DNA from: Liriodendron chinense | Taxonomy: Eukaryota; Streptophyta; Magnoliopsida; Magnoliales; Magnoliaceae | Assembly: GCA_003013855.2 (NCBI GenBank) | Contig: ML058484.1 | Span: 5,567,344-5,631,343, forward strand | Direction: 5' to 3' | DNA length: 64,000 nt | In this document: positions 1 through 10,705 of the stretch, piece by piece | How positions within the stretch are numbered: position 1 is the first letter of the stretch | Layout: each line of letters opens with the position of its first letter | The notes under the pieces: model-generated | Told to the model about the DNA's origin: nothing | Seen by the model: only the letters and a program-made list of their open reading frames with translations | The model's database searches: none | Program-made: the position numbers and the translations under genes

Positions 1-617
1 TTTACTTCTTGTAAAAAAACAAAGAAGAAAGATTCCAAAGTAATTAGCCTTATTTATAGTCAGAATTTTTATTTATTTATTAAAAGGCAACTGTTTTTGA
101 ATGATTTGAAATTTAACCCTACAAAAGAAGCTCTAAAATATGAATTTCCTTTCCCAACGCAACATGGAAATAATGAATAAATAATCTACACCTAGGATTC
201 CTCGTTTCGAAAACAGGACTGAAGATCTCATATTTAATGAATTAGATCTAATGGACTAGATTTTATCAAATGAGAGCCATTCATTTTATATAATATCAAT
301 CAACAGATCTTTGAGTTCATTTTATATAATATCAATTCCACAGATCTTTGAGTTGTTGGGTGAGATGGTCAAAGGTCAGAAAAGAGAGAGCATGCACATT
401 CCAGTCTGGAGGGTGGTGGTGGGTGGGACGTGCAAAGGAGGTTGACGAACGGGAGCATGCACATGGAGAGTACGTAGATGTTCATAACTCCACACGTGTG
501 TTAAACAGTGCACGTCGAAGCACGTGTGTGGTATCTGAGACTTCCAATAAAGGTTTAAATAGTGCTTAGATCTTCTGCTTAAAAAATGGCCTTATATTCG
601 ATACAAACCGGAGCGGA
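1..617. other. AT-rich intergenic stretch, no gene seen
   Basis: I see no coding region or recognisable mobile element here. The only structure is a short tandem duplication at 282-354. The frame at 348-569 has no recognisable protein features. Confidence 0.5.
282..354. repeat. Tandem duplication of a 36-37 bp unit
   Basis: The unit starting CATTTTATATAATATCAAT and ending CAGATCTTTGAGTT occurs twice back to back, at 282 and 318, differing mainly by a small change after the shared 5' half. Confidence 0.85.
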
Positions 618-619
618 TT

Positions 620-1107
620 AGGTGAGTCGACACCCTCAACGTAGGGCCCACCCTGATGCATCTATTCTGTATCCACACCGTCCATCCATTTTTCCAGATC
701 ATTTTAGTGCATGAACTAAAAAAATAAGCATATCCAGTTATCAGGTGGACCATATCATGAGAAACAGTGGTCAATGATCATTAATGGGCCACAGAAGTTT
801 TGGATTAAGTTATTATTTGTTATTTATTTATTTTTTTCCTTCGTCCAGGCTAATGTGACCTTATCAATGGATTGGATGGAAAATAAACACTACAGAAACA
901 TTAAGGTGGGCCCTAAGAAGTTTTTAATGGCAGGGTGTTCAATCACCACTGTTTCCTAGAGTATGGTCCACCTGAGATTTGAATCTTCTTCATCTTTTTA
1001 TCATGCCCTAGAAAAACGAATGGATGGCATGGATACAAAATAGATACATCAAGGTGGGCCCCACGGTAAGGATCGCACCGTAGTGGCTGAGGCCGGGGTC
1101 TCACCTG
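620..1107. mobile_element. Fold-back (inverted-repeat) element
   Basis: The left arm (AGGTGAG, then GTAGGGCCCACC, CACCGTCCATCCATTTTTCC) is mirrored on the right by GGATGGCATGGATAC, GGTGGGCCCCAC and CTCACCT. The interior arms pair too (ATGAGAAACAGTGG against CCACTGTTTCCTAGAG). No transposase is present, so it is non-autonomous. No clear target duplication was seen. Confidence 0.75.
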
Positions 1108-1295
1108 ATGGAAAGCTAAGTACGCATGCTTGTTTCATATTCGCACGTATTCCCATACTCCTGCACGTGTTTTGAAATTGGCGAATCTCCATCATTAATA
1201 CTGGCAATGATGGGAGAAGGCCCACTCTAATAAAAAAATGGTAGGAGGTGGCCGACCTCCCTAAGCAGCCATGACGGCTATTAGTGGTACTGTAA

Positions 1296-1755
1296 GTGAT
1301 ACTGGAAAAGCTCTGTGACCCACCATAATGAATGTGTTTTATCCAGGCTGTCCATCTAATTTACCATCTCATTTTTTAAGGCATGAGTCAAAAAATGAGG
1401 CAGATCCAAATCTCAGGTGGACCACATTGCAAGAGTGTGATTGAACACCCACCATTAAAATATTCCTATGGCCCGCTGTAATGTTTATTTTTCATCAAAC
1501 CTGTTGATAAGGTCACAAAGACATGGATCATGGGAAAATATAAATACCAGCTTGATCCATATCTTTTGTAGCCCACAAGAAACTTTTAATGGTAAGCATC
1601 CAATCACCACAGTTTCCTATGGTGTGGTCCACCTGAGATTTGGATCTGCTTAATTTTTGGTTTTAAGCTTGAAAATGAGTTGAACTAATGGATGGAGGGC
1701 GTGGATGAAATACATACATTATGTTGGGGCCCATAAAGCTTTTCCAGTCGCATAC
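1296..1755. mobile_element. Fold-back element with GGAAAAGCT arms
   Basis: The left end reads ACTGGAAAAGCTCTGTGACCC and is mirrored by GGGCCCATAAAGCTTTTCCAGT near 1725-1748. The interior has the usual paired blocks (AGGTGGACCACA against TGTGGTCCACCTGAG). A hAT MITE is inserted immediately beyond its right end at 1762. Confidence 0.75.
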
Positions 1756-1761
1756 GGAAGC

Positions 1762-2336
1762 TAGGGCTCTCAATGGAGCAGGTTAGATCCGAGATCCGAT
1801 TCGCTCCGAATCCGTATAATGCGTATTTGGATCTTAAAATAGGCCCGATTAGTTAAATGAACCGGATTTGGATCTTAAAATAGGTCCGATTACTTAAATG
1901 GAGCAGATATGGATTCACAGTAACATATCCAAGTTTGATCCGAAATCCGATTAAGATCCGACTCATTATCACCTTACTGTACATGTTATATTCATGTTGG
2001 CCATCCGTTTTACAAATTATTTTAGGCTATGTCGACCATACCATAGTAAATAGTGGGATTTGCATCATTTTTCTACTAAATTAAATATATTATATCATAT
2101 ATTTTTTTAGACTTGTAATGAGGGTGGATTCGAACCTAGATCCGACCCTGAATCCGATGGTTATATGGATTTTGGATCGGAAATGGATTTAACAATTTAT
2201 AAATGGATTGGATATGGATATCACCTTTTGGATCCGAGTTGGATCCGAATACAAGTCCGAATCCGTATACAGATATACGGACTTGGAGCTAGGATCCAAC
2301 TGGATCCGATCCAGATCCGACCCATTGAGAGCCCTA
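1762..2336. mobile_element. hAT-type MITE, family copy 1
   Basis: The ends are inverted: TAGGGCTCTCAATGG at the left and CCATTGAGAGCCCTA at the right, so it starts with TAG and ends with CTA as many hAT elements do. It is flanked by an 8-bp duplication, ACGGAAGC (1754-1761) and ATGGAAGC (2337-2344), differing by one C-to-T change at a CpG. The interior is rich in GATCCGA motifs and has no transposase. A relative lies at 4243-4822. Confidence 0.85.
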
Positions 2337-2379
2337 ATGGAAGCACACAGTGCCGTGCGCTACTCTAGGCAATCTGAGT

Positions 2380-2660
2380 CCATGTGCTGATTCTAAAAAT
2401 ATCCAAAACTTAGGTAGGTCACTGCAAATGAAACAGTGGTAATATAAATGTCCACAATTGAAACCTTCCAGGAGCTGACCATGATGTTTATATGCCATCC
2501 AAACCGTTCTTATGATTATCACTACACAGATAAACGGTAGGACCAATCCCCACTGTTTCACTTGTGATGGCCCACATGACTTTTTCGATGAGCCTAAGTT
2601 TTAGATTTCTCTCCTATTGTGGTCTTTAAAAACAGACGGACCTCCTCAACTGGGGCGCAT
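2380..2660. mobile_element. Degraded fold-back remnant
   Basis: Blocks typical of the fold-back families (AAACAGTGG, GACCATGATGTTTATATGCC, CCACTGTTTCAC, CCTATTGTGGTCTT) are present, but the outer GGGCCC ends are lost or decayed. Confidence 0.5.
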
Positions 2661-2684
2661 GCATGGGATTGCATAGTGAAGCAT

Positions 2685-3145
2685 ACTGAGTAAACTCTGT
2701 GGGGTCCACTGAGATTTATGTATTTTATCTAGTCAGTCCATTCATTTTACCGGATAATTTTAGGGGTTGAGCCCCAAAATTATGCGTATCCAGAGCTCAA
2801 CTGGACCACACTACAGGAAACAATGTGAATCAAACGTCTACTATTGAAAAATTCTTGGGGGCCACCGAAGTTTGGATCAAGCTGGTATTTATTTTTTCCC
2901 TTCATCCATCTCCGTGTGATCTTATGAACAGTTTGGATGACAAATAAACATCACCGGCCCACCCTACAAAGGTTTTAATGGTGGAAATCATTATTCCCAC
3001 TGTTTCCTGTGGTATGGTCCACTTGAGATTTGGATACGCTTCAATTTTGGGTTCAACCCCTAAAATGAGCTGAGAAAATGAATGGACGGCATGGATAAAC
3101 CACATACATTCACGGTGGGCCCAACAGGATTCACTCAGTACGATA
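2685..3145. mobile_element. Fold-back element with ACTGAGTAAAC arms
   Basis: The left arm ACTGAGTAAACTCTGTGGGG is mirrored on the right by GGGCCCAACAGGATTCACTCAGT. Inner blocks pair (TCAACTGGACCACAC against GGTCCACTTGAGATTTGG). A member with the same style of ends sits inside the CACTA at 60080-60518. Confidence 0.75.
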
Positions 3146-3249
3146 AAAGCGATAAAAGCATACTTAGTAACTCAGTACCTAATCCGATTTCCTCTTGTGG
3201 CGTCTATGATCTATGCACCTCTGTCAATGTACCCTTGGTATGGGAAGGA

Positions 3250-3735
3250 GACTGCCTGTGACCCCGGCCATGGAGAAATTCATGTACCTGGGGTTGTGTG
3301 GGGCCCACAGAGATATCTGTGGCAAATCCACTCCGTCCATCTGTTTTGAAAGATTACAATAAAACATGAGTCAAATCAGGCAGATCCAAAAGGGGCCATA
3401 CCACATGAAAAAAGTGGGAAATGAATGCCTAGGGTGGCAGAAGTTTTGTATCAGGATGATATTGGTTCCTTCAGTTTATCTTATCTGAGTGGTAATAAGT
3501 CTATCAACCGTTCAGATAGCATATAAACATCATGGCCAGCTCAGGAAAGGTTTCAACGTGGATGTTTCGTTTGGTATGGCCCACCTGAATCTTGGATCTG
3601 CTTGATTTTTAGATTGCAGTCCTATTGTAGTCTTTCAAACCATATGGACGTAATGGATTTGCCAAGGACATCTCTGTGGGCCCACAAAGCCCCGGGGTAC
3701 AGGAATATCTCTGTGTCCGGGTCACAGGCAATCCG
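3250..3735. mobile_element. Fold-back element, TGCCTGTGACC subtype
   Basis: Terminal inverted repeats of about 85 bp. The left runs from CTGCCTGTGACCCCGG through GGGGCCCACAGAGATATC to GGCAAATCCACTCCG. The right mirrors this (GGATTTGCCAAGGACATC, GTGGGCCCACAAAG, CCGGGTCACAGGCA). Same subtype as 41330-41750 and 42085-42450. Confidence 0.8.
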
Positions 3736-3974
3736 CTTTCGCACACCCCTGATTGAGCTGAAAGCCTCTGACAGCCAATGGCCATCTTTTGTACAGTCGA
3801 AAGCTGACAAGGTTCTGCCTGACAAATCGTCGCAAAATGATTCCCACTACCTGGGAATTGTCTGACTTGAGACAAAGGCACCCGTGACAATGTGTCACGT
3901 GATCAGATCTGAGCCACACATTAGTTGGCAGCAACAATGAACGGGCTCCTTCCACAAAACCAAGGCGAGTTTAC

Positions 3975-4220
3975 TGATCAGGTGGGCCACATATGTATTT
4001 TGAATGTAGAGCGTTGGGATCTTCCCTAATGGTCCTTGGATTCAGTAGTGACCCACCTTGATCCAAAACTTTTGTGGCCCAGAAATTTTTAATATGAGCG
4101 TTCAATCACCACCGTTTGCTATGGTGTGGTCCACCTGATACTTGGATCTGCCTGCGGACAAATGAATGAACAGTGTGGATGAAACACATATATCTTGAGG
4201 GGCTCACGGGGTTTTTCCAG
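3975..4220. mobile_element. Truncated fold-back element
   Basis: Only one arm is well preserved: CCAAAACTTTTGTGGCCC, TCAATCACCACCGTTTGC, GTGTGGTCCACCTGATAC, and an end near GGGGCTCACGGGG. The other half is reduced to a short segment after AGGTGGGCCACA. Confidence 0.55.
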
Positions 4221-4242
4221 CACCCACTTGAAGGACACGGAT

Positions 4243-4822
4243 TAGGACTCTCAATGGAGCGGGTCACATCCGAGATCCAACTTGCTCCGAGTTAATATAA
4301 CGCGGATTTGAATCTTAAAATAGGTTTGATTAATTAAATGGATAGGATTTGAATTCACGGAAATAGATCTAAATTCAATATGAATTCGTTTATAGAATTT
4401 TAGATTGGGAGCCGGTTCCAACCGAATCCAATCTGGATTTGACTCGTTCTCACCTTATTGTATATGTTATATCCATGCTGCTCATCTGTTTTCCCTGATT
4501 ATTTTAGGCCATGTCTCAATTTTGAGACATGCCAATTTCAAGTCGACCATATTATAGTAAATAGTGGGATTTGCATTATTTTGCTACTAAATTAAATATA
4601 TCATGTTATATATTTTTTAGATTTGTGATGGGGTGGATTTGAACCTAGATATGACTCAAATCTGATGGTTATATGGATTTTGGATTGAAAATGGATCTAA
4701 CTATTTATAAATAGATCGGATATGGATATCACCTTTTGGATTTGAGTTAGATCCAAATCCGTCTATATATTTTTGAACTTGTAGCCAGGATCCGACCCAA
4801 ATCCGACCCATTGAGAGCCCTA
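4243..4822. mobile_element. hAT-type MITE, family copy 2
   Basis: Ends TAGGACTCTCAATGG and CCATTGAGAGCCCTA; 8-bp target duplication ACACGGAT (4235-4242) and ACATGGAT (4823-4830), again one C-to-T at a CpG. The interior aligns by eye with copy 1 (ATCTTAAAATAGG, AGTAAATAGTGGGATTTGCAT). No coding capacity. Confidence 0.85.
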
Positions 4823-4858
4823 ACATGGATTTTGTAGTGACTCACCTTGCTATGTTAT

Positions 4859-5622
4859 GGTGAGTAAACTCTATGGGACCCACTATGATGTATGTGTTCT
4901 ATCCACACTGTCCATCCATTTGTAGCTCACCAGAGGTCATGAGCACAATACGAATAAAACAAAAAAATCAAACAAATCCAAAACTTAAGTGAGGAACACC
5001 AAACAAAATAGTGGGACCTTCCAAGAACTGAACATGCTGTTTATATGCCATCCAAAACGCTCATAGGGTTATTACCACTAATATAAACCATATGCACAAA
5101 TATCATATTCATATACAAAACTTTTGTCACCCCAGGCATTCAGGCTCCATTATTTATTCAAGTATAGCCCCCATGAGTTTTGGATCTAATTGGTAGACTC
5201 CTATCCTATTGTGGTCTTGCAAAAAAAAAATTAGATGGAGTGAATTTGTCCAAAGCTAAAGTGGACCATTTCCATGCCCGAGGTCACTAGCAATCCATTT
5301 CCAATGTCCAAAGCTGAAGTGGACCCCACCTCGAGAAAAAGTGGGAATTGAACGCCTACCCTTGAAAATTTCGTGAGGGCCACAGAGATTATGAATCAAG
5401 CTGATATTTGTGTCTTTGGTTCATCCATGTTTGTGTGACCATATGAAGAGGTTGGATGAGAGATAAACACCATAATGGCCAATAGCACATGTTTCTACCG
5501 TGTGGTCCACTTTGGATTTGCCTCAATATTGAGCTCATGCCATCAAATGAGATGGAAAAACGGATGGACAGCGTATACAATGGCACATTTATTATGGTGG
5601 GCCCCACAGAATTTACTCATCT
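4859..5622. mobile_element. Long fold-back element with rearranged interior
   Basis: The outer arms match: GGTGAGTAAACTCTATGGG at the left and CCCCACAGAATTTACTCATC at the right. The interior is longer than usual and contains blocks of the CCTATTGTGGTCTT subtype, so it may be a chimera or contain a nested fold-back. Confidence 0.6.
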
Positions 5623-5794
5623 CCCCCACAACGTAACAAGTTACTGCACAATCTTACTCTGGTGCTTGAGGGGTCACTATCGAATTCCAGTACATTTTTC
5701 TCACCGGCATGTGACTCACTTGACTGGTCCCGGGAAGGTGGATTCAGTATGGCGCCAGCCGTACCAAGCTGCACATTGTGGCGGGATTTAATGG

Positions 5795-6320
5795 GCGCGC
5801 ATTGCCTGCGAAAGCCTTTCGCAGGCATCTCCTGCGCAAGAATCAGGGTGGGGCCCAACGTCAGGTTTGTGAGAAATCTACGCCGTCCAACCGTTTTGTG
5901 AGATCATTTGAGGCGTTGCGACGAAAAATGAACGGGATCCAAAACTCAAGTGGGCCGCACTAAAGCAAAAGGTGTGTAGGGGAATTCTTACCGTTGAAAC
6001 CTCTATGAGGTCCACAGTGATGTTTATATTCCATCCATACCGTTCATAATGTCATTTCTACTGAGATGAACTGAAAACACAAATATTATCCTGATTCAAA
6101 ACTTCGGTGGCCCCACGAATATTTCAACTATGCAAGTTCAATCGTCATGTTTTCGGCCCACTTAAGTCTTGGATCCCGTTCAATTTTGGTTGCAACGGCT
6201 AAAATGATCTCACAAAAGGGTTGGACGGCGTAGATTTCTCACAAACCTGACGGTGAGCCCCACCCAGATTCCTTGCGCAGGAGATGCCTGAGAAAGGCTT
6301 TCGCAGGCAATCCGCGCGCG
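5795..6320. mobile_element. Mutator-like fold-back element (MULE-MITE)
   Basis: Terminal arms of about 75 bp: GCGCGCATTGCCTGCGAAAG followed by GCAGGCATCTCCTGCGCAAG and GGTGGGGCCC, mirrored at 6255-6320. It is flanked by a 10-bp near-duplication, GATTTAATGG (5785-5794) and GATTAAATGG (6321-6330). A 9-11 bp duplication with long arms is the Mutator habit; no transposase is carried. The GC-rich tips contain short internal palindromes of their own. Confidence 0.7.
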
Positions 6321-6384
6321 GATTAAATGGGCTTGTAGGCCACTATCAGCGATATGTCAGGGTTCGGTACTGAAGAACGGACGC

Positions 6385-6775
6385 GGATTGCGTCCAACTC
6401 AGTATGAACACAAAGTGTCCAAACTGAGCTGTGGAGGGCCCCACCGTAATGTATCTATTTATCTACTCCGTTCATTTCTTTTCTAAGATCATTTTAAGGC
6501 ATAATTCCAAGAATGAGGAAGATCCAACGCTCAGGTCAGCCACACTAAAGATGACCCTTGCATTTAATGTTGAGTGCATTTAATGCAGCCGAGGTCAGTG
6601 TTTTGGTGTGGCCGACCTCAGCGTTGGATCTGCCTCATTCTTGGCCTTACGTGTTCCGCTGATCTTAGATAGGGAATGGACGGAGTGGATAAACAGATAC
6701 ATCATCGTGGGCCCCTCCACAGCTCAATTTGAATGCTTTACGTCCATACTAAGTTTGGACGCAATCCACGACTGT
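6385..6775. mobile_element. Fold-back element with GGATTGCGTCCAA arms
   Basis: The left arm GGATTGCGTCCAACTCAGTA ... GAGCTGTGGAGGGCCCC is mirrored by GGGCCCCTCCACAGCTCAA ... TACTAAGTTTGGACGCAATCC. The centre has its own hairpin (GCATTTAATG repeated; CCGAGGTCAG against CGACCTCAGCG). Confidence 0.75.
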
Positions 6776-6999
6776 TTGAACGTGACGTGACTTAACAATG
6801 ACCCGGAACCAATGATGTGGGTGGGATTCTCACCGTGGGGCCCACCTTGATACATCATTGTACATTGGTAGAGGAAAAAATGTAAAATATTGAAGAGAAA
6901 GATGACTGTACTTTTTAAGTAGGCAAAACCTCGAATACACGAGGTAGTTTTCTGATTTCGTTAGACTTTATTTGGATGGGATTTGGTGGGATGGAATTG

Positions 7000-7460
7000 T
7001 ATTTGGTTCCGTCCAAATTACATATGATGTCTGGTGATGATAGGAGGCTTGGGATTAGGTGAGATGGAATTGCACTTCATCCGTGTGGGATTTCACGTGG
7101 AATTTCCATTGGATTTCAAAATCCCACACAGGTGGGCCCCTACATTGATGCATGTGTTTTATCCATGCCGTACATCCATATAAGTCCTCTATACATGACA
7201 CTATGGTTATATACATGTTCACGTGACGGACATCTGTTGTGAATTTGGTCCATTGATAGCAATTCCATGGTCCACCAAACGTGATTTTGCTTAATCCAAT
7301 GGTTTTCCCATGATAAGTATTTGATCCCATACATGAGATTGGAAATGAAAATACCATAGAATTACCTAACATGTAATCATTGTGCAATAAATGATGTTAA
7401 TCCCACCTAATACCATTCCATCCATCCTTCTAATACCATGCGCCAGACACCCTAAGGGGG
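7000..7460. mobile_element. Fold-back-like element
   Basis: The left region GTCTGGTGATGATAGGAGG, GGTGAGATGGAATTG is roughly mirrored by TACCATTCCATCCATCCTTC and CGCCAGACACCC. CAGGTGGGCCCCTACATTGATGCATGTG sits off-centre. More divergent than the other fold-backs. Confidence 0.45.
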
Positions 7461-7873
7461 CGTCTTTGGGCAGCCGTAACTCAGGGGATGAAATGGTATT
7501 AAAAGGACCAACATCATTTATGGTGTGTCTGTAAATACAGGGTAGTAAATGGGATTAACATCATTCTTTCTCAAGTTTGGAGTCAAAATGCTTTCCTTAT
7601 CAAATATAGTGTGTTACGTGAATTCTGCCTTTGATTGGCTATGAAATTGTAATCAACATATCACATCTCACAACTAATTTTGGTTACCCGTGGACATGTG
7701 CACATTGATTGGAACATGTAAAAGACACATATGAATGGACGGCGTTGAAAAAACACACACATCAATGTGAGGCCCACAATTGTAGTGAATCCTGGGATCC
7801 ACAAAAAATTCACCATTGGCATTGAAATACGTGACATTGAATTAATTCAATCATTTCTTGTATTATCAAACAT
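7461..7873. other. Unassigned stretch
   Basis: No gene recognised. A short fold-back scrap (GAATGGACGGCGTTG, ACACACACATCAATGTGAGGCCCAC) lies at 7731-7775. Confidence 0.4.
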
Positions 7874-7878
7874 CGGAT

Positions 7879-8475
7879 TGTTTGGATAGAAGGGCCGGCA
7901 GCGGAAGCAAAGCCGAACACAAGCGACAAATTCAATTAAACAAGCCACACAATGCAATTACAATGCATGCAATCACCCACACATAGACAATCGAATTTTT
8001 ACGTGGAAAAACCCCTCACGGGTAAAAAACCACGGCACAAAGCGACACAAATCCACTATAAATTCAGAAATTACAAGAGATGGAACCCAAGACCCAAAAC
8101 CCAAGCCCACAAGAGAAATCCCAAGCTTACCCAAGAAGAAACCCTCTTCGCCAAGCTCTTTCTCTCACCTAGAAGCTCCCTCAATCCCCTTTGGAACCTT
8201 AGTAACATCTAAACTCGTAATACCCCTTTAATAGGAAGGAAAAACGGATTTAGAAACTTCTTGCGCGCAATCCGCGCAAGAAACCGCGTTGCGGTAGGAC
8301 ACTGCCGACCGGTCGTCCGACCGGTCGGACACCCCTACCGGCCGGTCGAACGACCGGTCGAATGGGTTAAAAAACGGTACAGCGATCCTGCTGCCTGTTC
8401 TAATGTGTGGCCGGCCGGTCGGACACCCCCACTGACCGGCCGGTGGTCTCTGATTTGAGGCATCTGTTCTCAACA
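7879..8475 (-). repeat. 3' LTR of gag-only element copy 1
   Basis: 597 bp, bounded (minus strand) by TGTTGAGAACAG and CTATCCAAACA. The U3-like part holds clustered CCGGCCGGTCGG and ACCGGTCGG motifs. It is 12 bp longer than the partner LTR, mostly through an extra ACCGGTCGTCCG block. The last base triplet has decayed (TTTGG instead of TTGGG). Confidence 0.88.
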
Positions 8476-8593
8476 AACTTCACCACGACTCAAATCACCA
8501 TGCACCTCCTGGCCAAGTACAATCTACACCTTTACTTCGTCATCATTACGGTCCCATCGCTTCTCATGCCCCATCGACTCTATCCTTGCATCT

Positions 8594-9882
8594 TCACACG
8601 CCTTGTTGCTCTTCCCATGTAGCCCTTTTTTTCTTGCCACACTTGAACAACCGTGGATCCCGCTGCCAATCCGCAGCTCCACCATGAACAGTGCTCCCGA
8701 TCACCTTGTAAAGATTATCGCACCTCCGTACCTTGATCATCACGCGTGCTCCCTTCACCACTTTAAAATATCGATCGCAGCCGATGAACCTGCACCCTTT
8801 CGCCTCGAGTGCACTAAGAGATATCACATTCCTCTTTATCTCAGGGACATGCTTCATACTTTCAAGGATCCGTTCGACTCCATTGAACATCCTAATGCGC
8901 ACAGAACCAATCCCTACCATATTACGAGCGTAGCCATCGCCCACAAACACCGATCCACCATCATGCTCCTTGTATGACATGAATGAGCTTCGGTCAGGAC
9001 ATACATGATATGATGCCCCTGAATCCAAGAGCCACTCTCCACCAAGAGGCTCTATGCCAGATACAGTCAAAACATCACAACCGTCACCACAGTCCTCTAC
9101 GGTATTGGTTCCTCCCTAGAAGAATTTTCAGATTTCTCCTGCCTTTTTTCAGTATTCGAACAATCCCTTTTCACATGTCCTTCTTCCCCACAATTCCAGC
9201 ATCTCACCTTGTGCCTCTACTTGCCTTTTGATTTAGATCTTGATGAAGGAGATCCTCCACCCTGCTCAGAATTCCTCCCACTCATAACCAGTGCCTCATC
9301 AGTAGAGGGACCCACACCGCCGCTTTTCCTTATCATCACCTTCGCCTGAAGGGCTGAGATAACGGTTTCTACGCCAATAGTCTCCCTACCTGCGTACAAA
9401 GAGTCCTTGAGAGACTCATATAATTTTGGAAGAGAATTCAACAGGATAAACGCTTGATCCTCGTCCTTCATCGGCTCATCTACATCCATCAACTTGCAAA
9501 TAAGCCTATCGAAATTGCTGATGTGGCTCTCAACATCGGCCCCCTCCGTCATCCTCAGATTGTACAACTGAAGCTTCAAGTATATGCGATTTTCAAGAGA
9601 TTTCTTCGCATAGATATTCTCCAACTTCGCCCATGTTTTAGCCGCAGTTTTCTCTTTCATGACGTTATACAGGACCTCATCTGCCAGGCACAGCTGGATT
9701 GAGACATTGGCCTTTTCATCGATCTTTTTCCACTCTTCTTCTTTCATAGCTTCTGGTCGCTCTCCAAGGAGCGCGACTTGCAATCCTTGCTGAACTAGAA
9801 GGCCTTTCATCTTCACCTTCCAAAGCTCAAAGTTATTTTTCCCCGAATACTTCTCTATGTCGAACCTCATGCCTGATGCCAT
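8594..9882 (-). pseudogene. gag-protease pseudogene of gag-only element copy 1
   Basis: Starts at MASGMRFDIEKYSGKNNFELW (9882), the usual copia gag opening, and stays open for 221 codons of gag_2-like sequence (DEPMKDEDQAFILLNSLP). A TAG at 9217-9219 replaces a codon that copy 2 reads as W. Then comes a perfect CCHC zinc knuckle CWNCGEEGHVKRDC (9160-9201), a 1-bp frameshift near 9110, and a protease-like segment with LLDSGAS and KRNVISLSALEAKG (GAG-pre-integrase-like) ending at 8594. There is no integrase or reverse transcriptase. The product would be the capsid-type protein that packages the RNA. Confidence 0.85.
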
Positions 9883-9924
9883 GCTCTTGTCTCAGATTCG
9901 AATTTCTGCTACACCCCAACGATC

Positions 9925-9936
9925 GCTTTGATACCA
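9925..9936 (-). other. Primer binding site (initiator tRNA-Met)
   Basis: Minus-strand TGGTATCAAAGC lies two bases inside the 5' LTR. It matches the usual plant initiator-Met primer site TGGTATCAGAGC at 11 of 12 positions, and fixes the element's orientation. Confidence 0.85.
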
Positions 9937-9938
9937 GT

Positions 9939-10523
9939 TGTTGGGATAGAAGGGTCGGCAGCGGAAGCAAAGCCAAACACAAGCAACAAATTCAATCAAA
10001 CAAGCCACACAATGCAATCACAATGCATGCAATCACCCACACATAGACAATCAGGATTTTTACGTGGAAAACCCCTCACGGGTAAAAAACCACGGCACAA
10101 AGCGACACAAATCCACTATAAACTCAGAAGTTACAAGAGATGGAACCCAAGACTCAAAACCCAAGCCCACAAGAGAAATCCCAAGCTTACCCAAGAAGAA
10201 ACCTTCTTCTCCAAGCTCTTTCTCTCACCTAGAAGCTCCCTTAATCCCCTTTGTAACCTTGGTAACATTTAAACTCGTAATACCCCTTTAATAGGAAGGA
10301 AAAACGGATTTAGAAACCTCTTGCGCGCAAATCGCGCAAGAAACCCCGTTGCAGTAGGACACTACAGACCGGTCGGACACCCTTACCGGCCGGTCGGCCG
10401 ACCGGTCGGATGGGCTAAAACAGGGTCCAGCGATCCTGCTGCCTGTTCCAATGTGTGGCCGACCGGTCAGACACCCCCACCGACCGGCCGGTGGTCTCTG
10501 ATTTGAGGCGTCTGTTCTCAACA
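9939..10523 (-). repeat. 5' LTR of gag-only element copy 1
   Basis: 585 bp, bounded by TGTTGAGAACAG and CTATCCCAACA on the minus strand. It is very similar by eye to the 7879-8475 LTR and carries the same ACCGGTCGG-rich block near 10365-10495. Confidence 0.88.
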
Positions 10524-10705
10524 CGGATGAAATTGGCACATGAACCAATGCTATAGCATACCACGTAATGTTATCTAGTATTTTTTAAGAAATAAGAGAT
10601 TTTCATAGAAATTTAGAACCTATTTTCAAGTTTGTTAATAAAAAAAAATTCTTAAAATTTTTTATAAGTAGTGATCACTACCATGTGTTAGACTAGCACA
10701 TGTGA

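Larger units (their letters stand above)
7879..10523 (-). mobile_element. Gag-only LTR retrotransposon (TR-GAG-like), copy 1
   Basis: A complete 2,645-bp element on the minus strand, flanked by a perfect 5-bp target duplication CGGAT (7874-7878, 10524-10528). It has two similar LTRs, an initiator-Met primer site and a single gag-protease frame, with no integrase, reverse transcriptase or RNase H. This matches the terminal-repeat-with-gag class of non-autonomous copia derivatives, which need enzymes from a partner. A second copy at 38017-40578 has the same layout, so the internal deletion was inherited rather than local. Confidence 0.88.

Noticed and set aside
3602..3955. Overlapping frames on both strands around 3.6-3.9 kb
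   Set aside because: They lie in the right arm of a fold-back element and its flank; the symmetry of frames on both strands comes from the inverted repeat.
8261..8622. Plus-strand frames in the retrotransposon LTR and gag region as host genes
   Set aside because: They are antisense to a clear gag-protease reading and to LTR sequence; no plant protein features.
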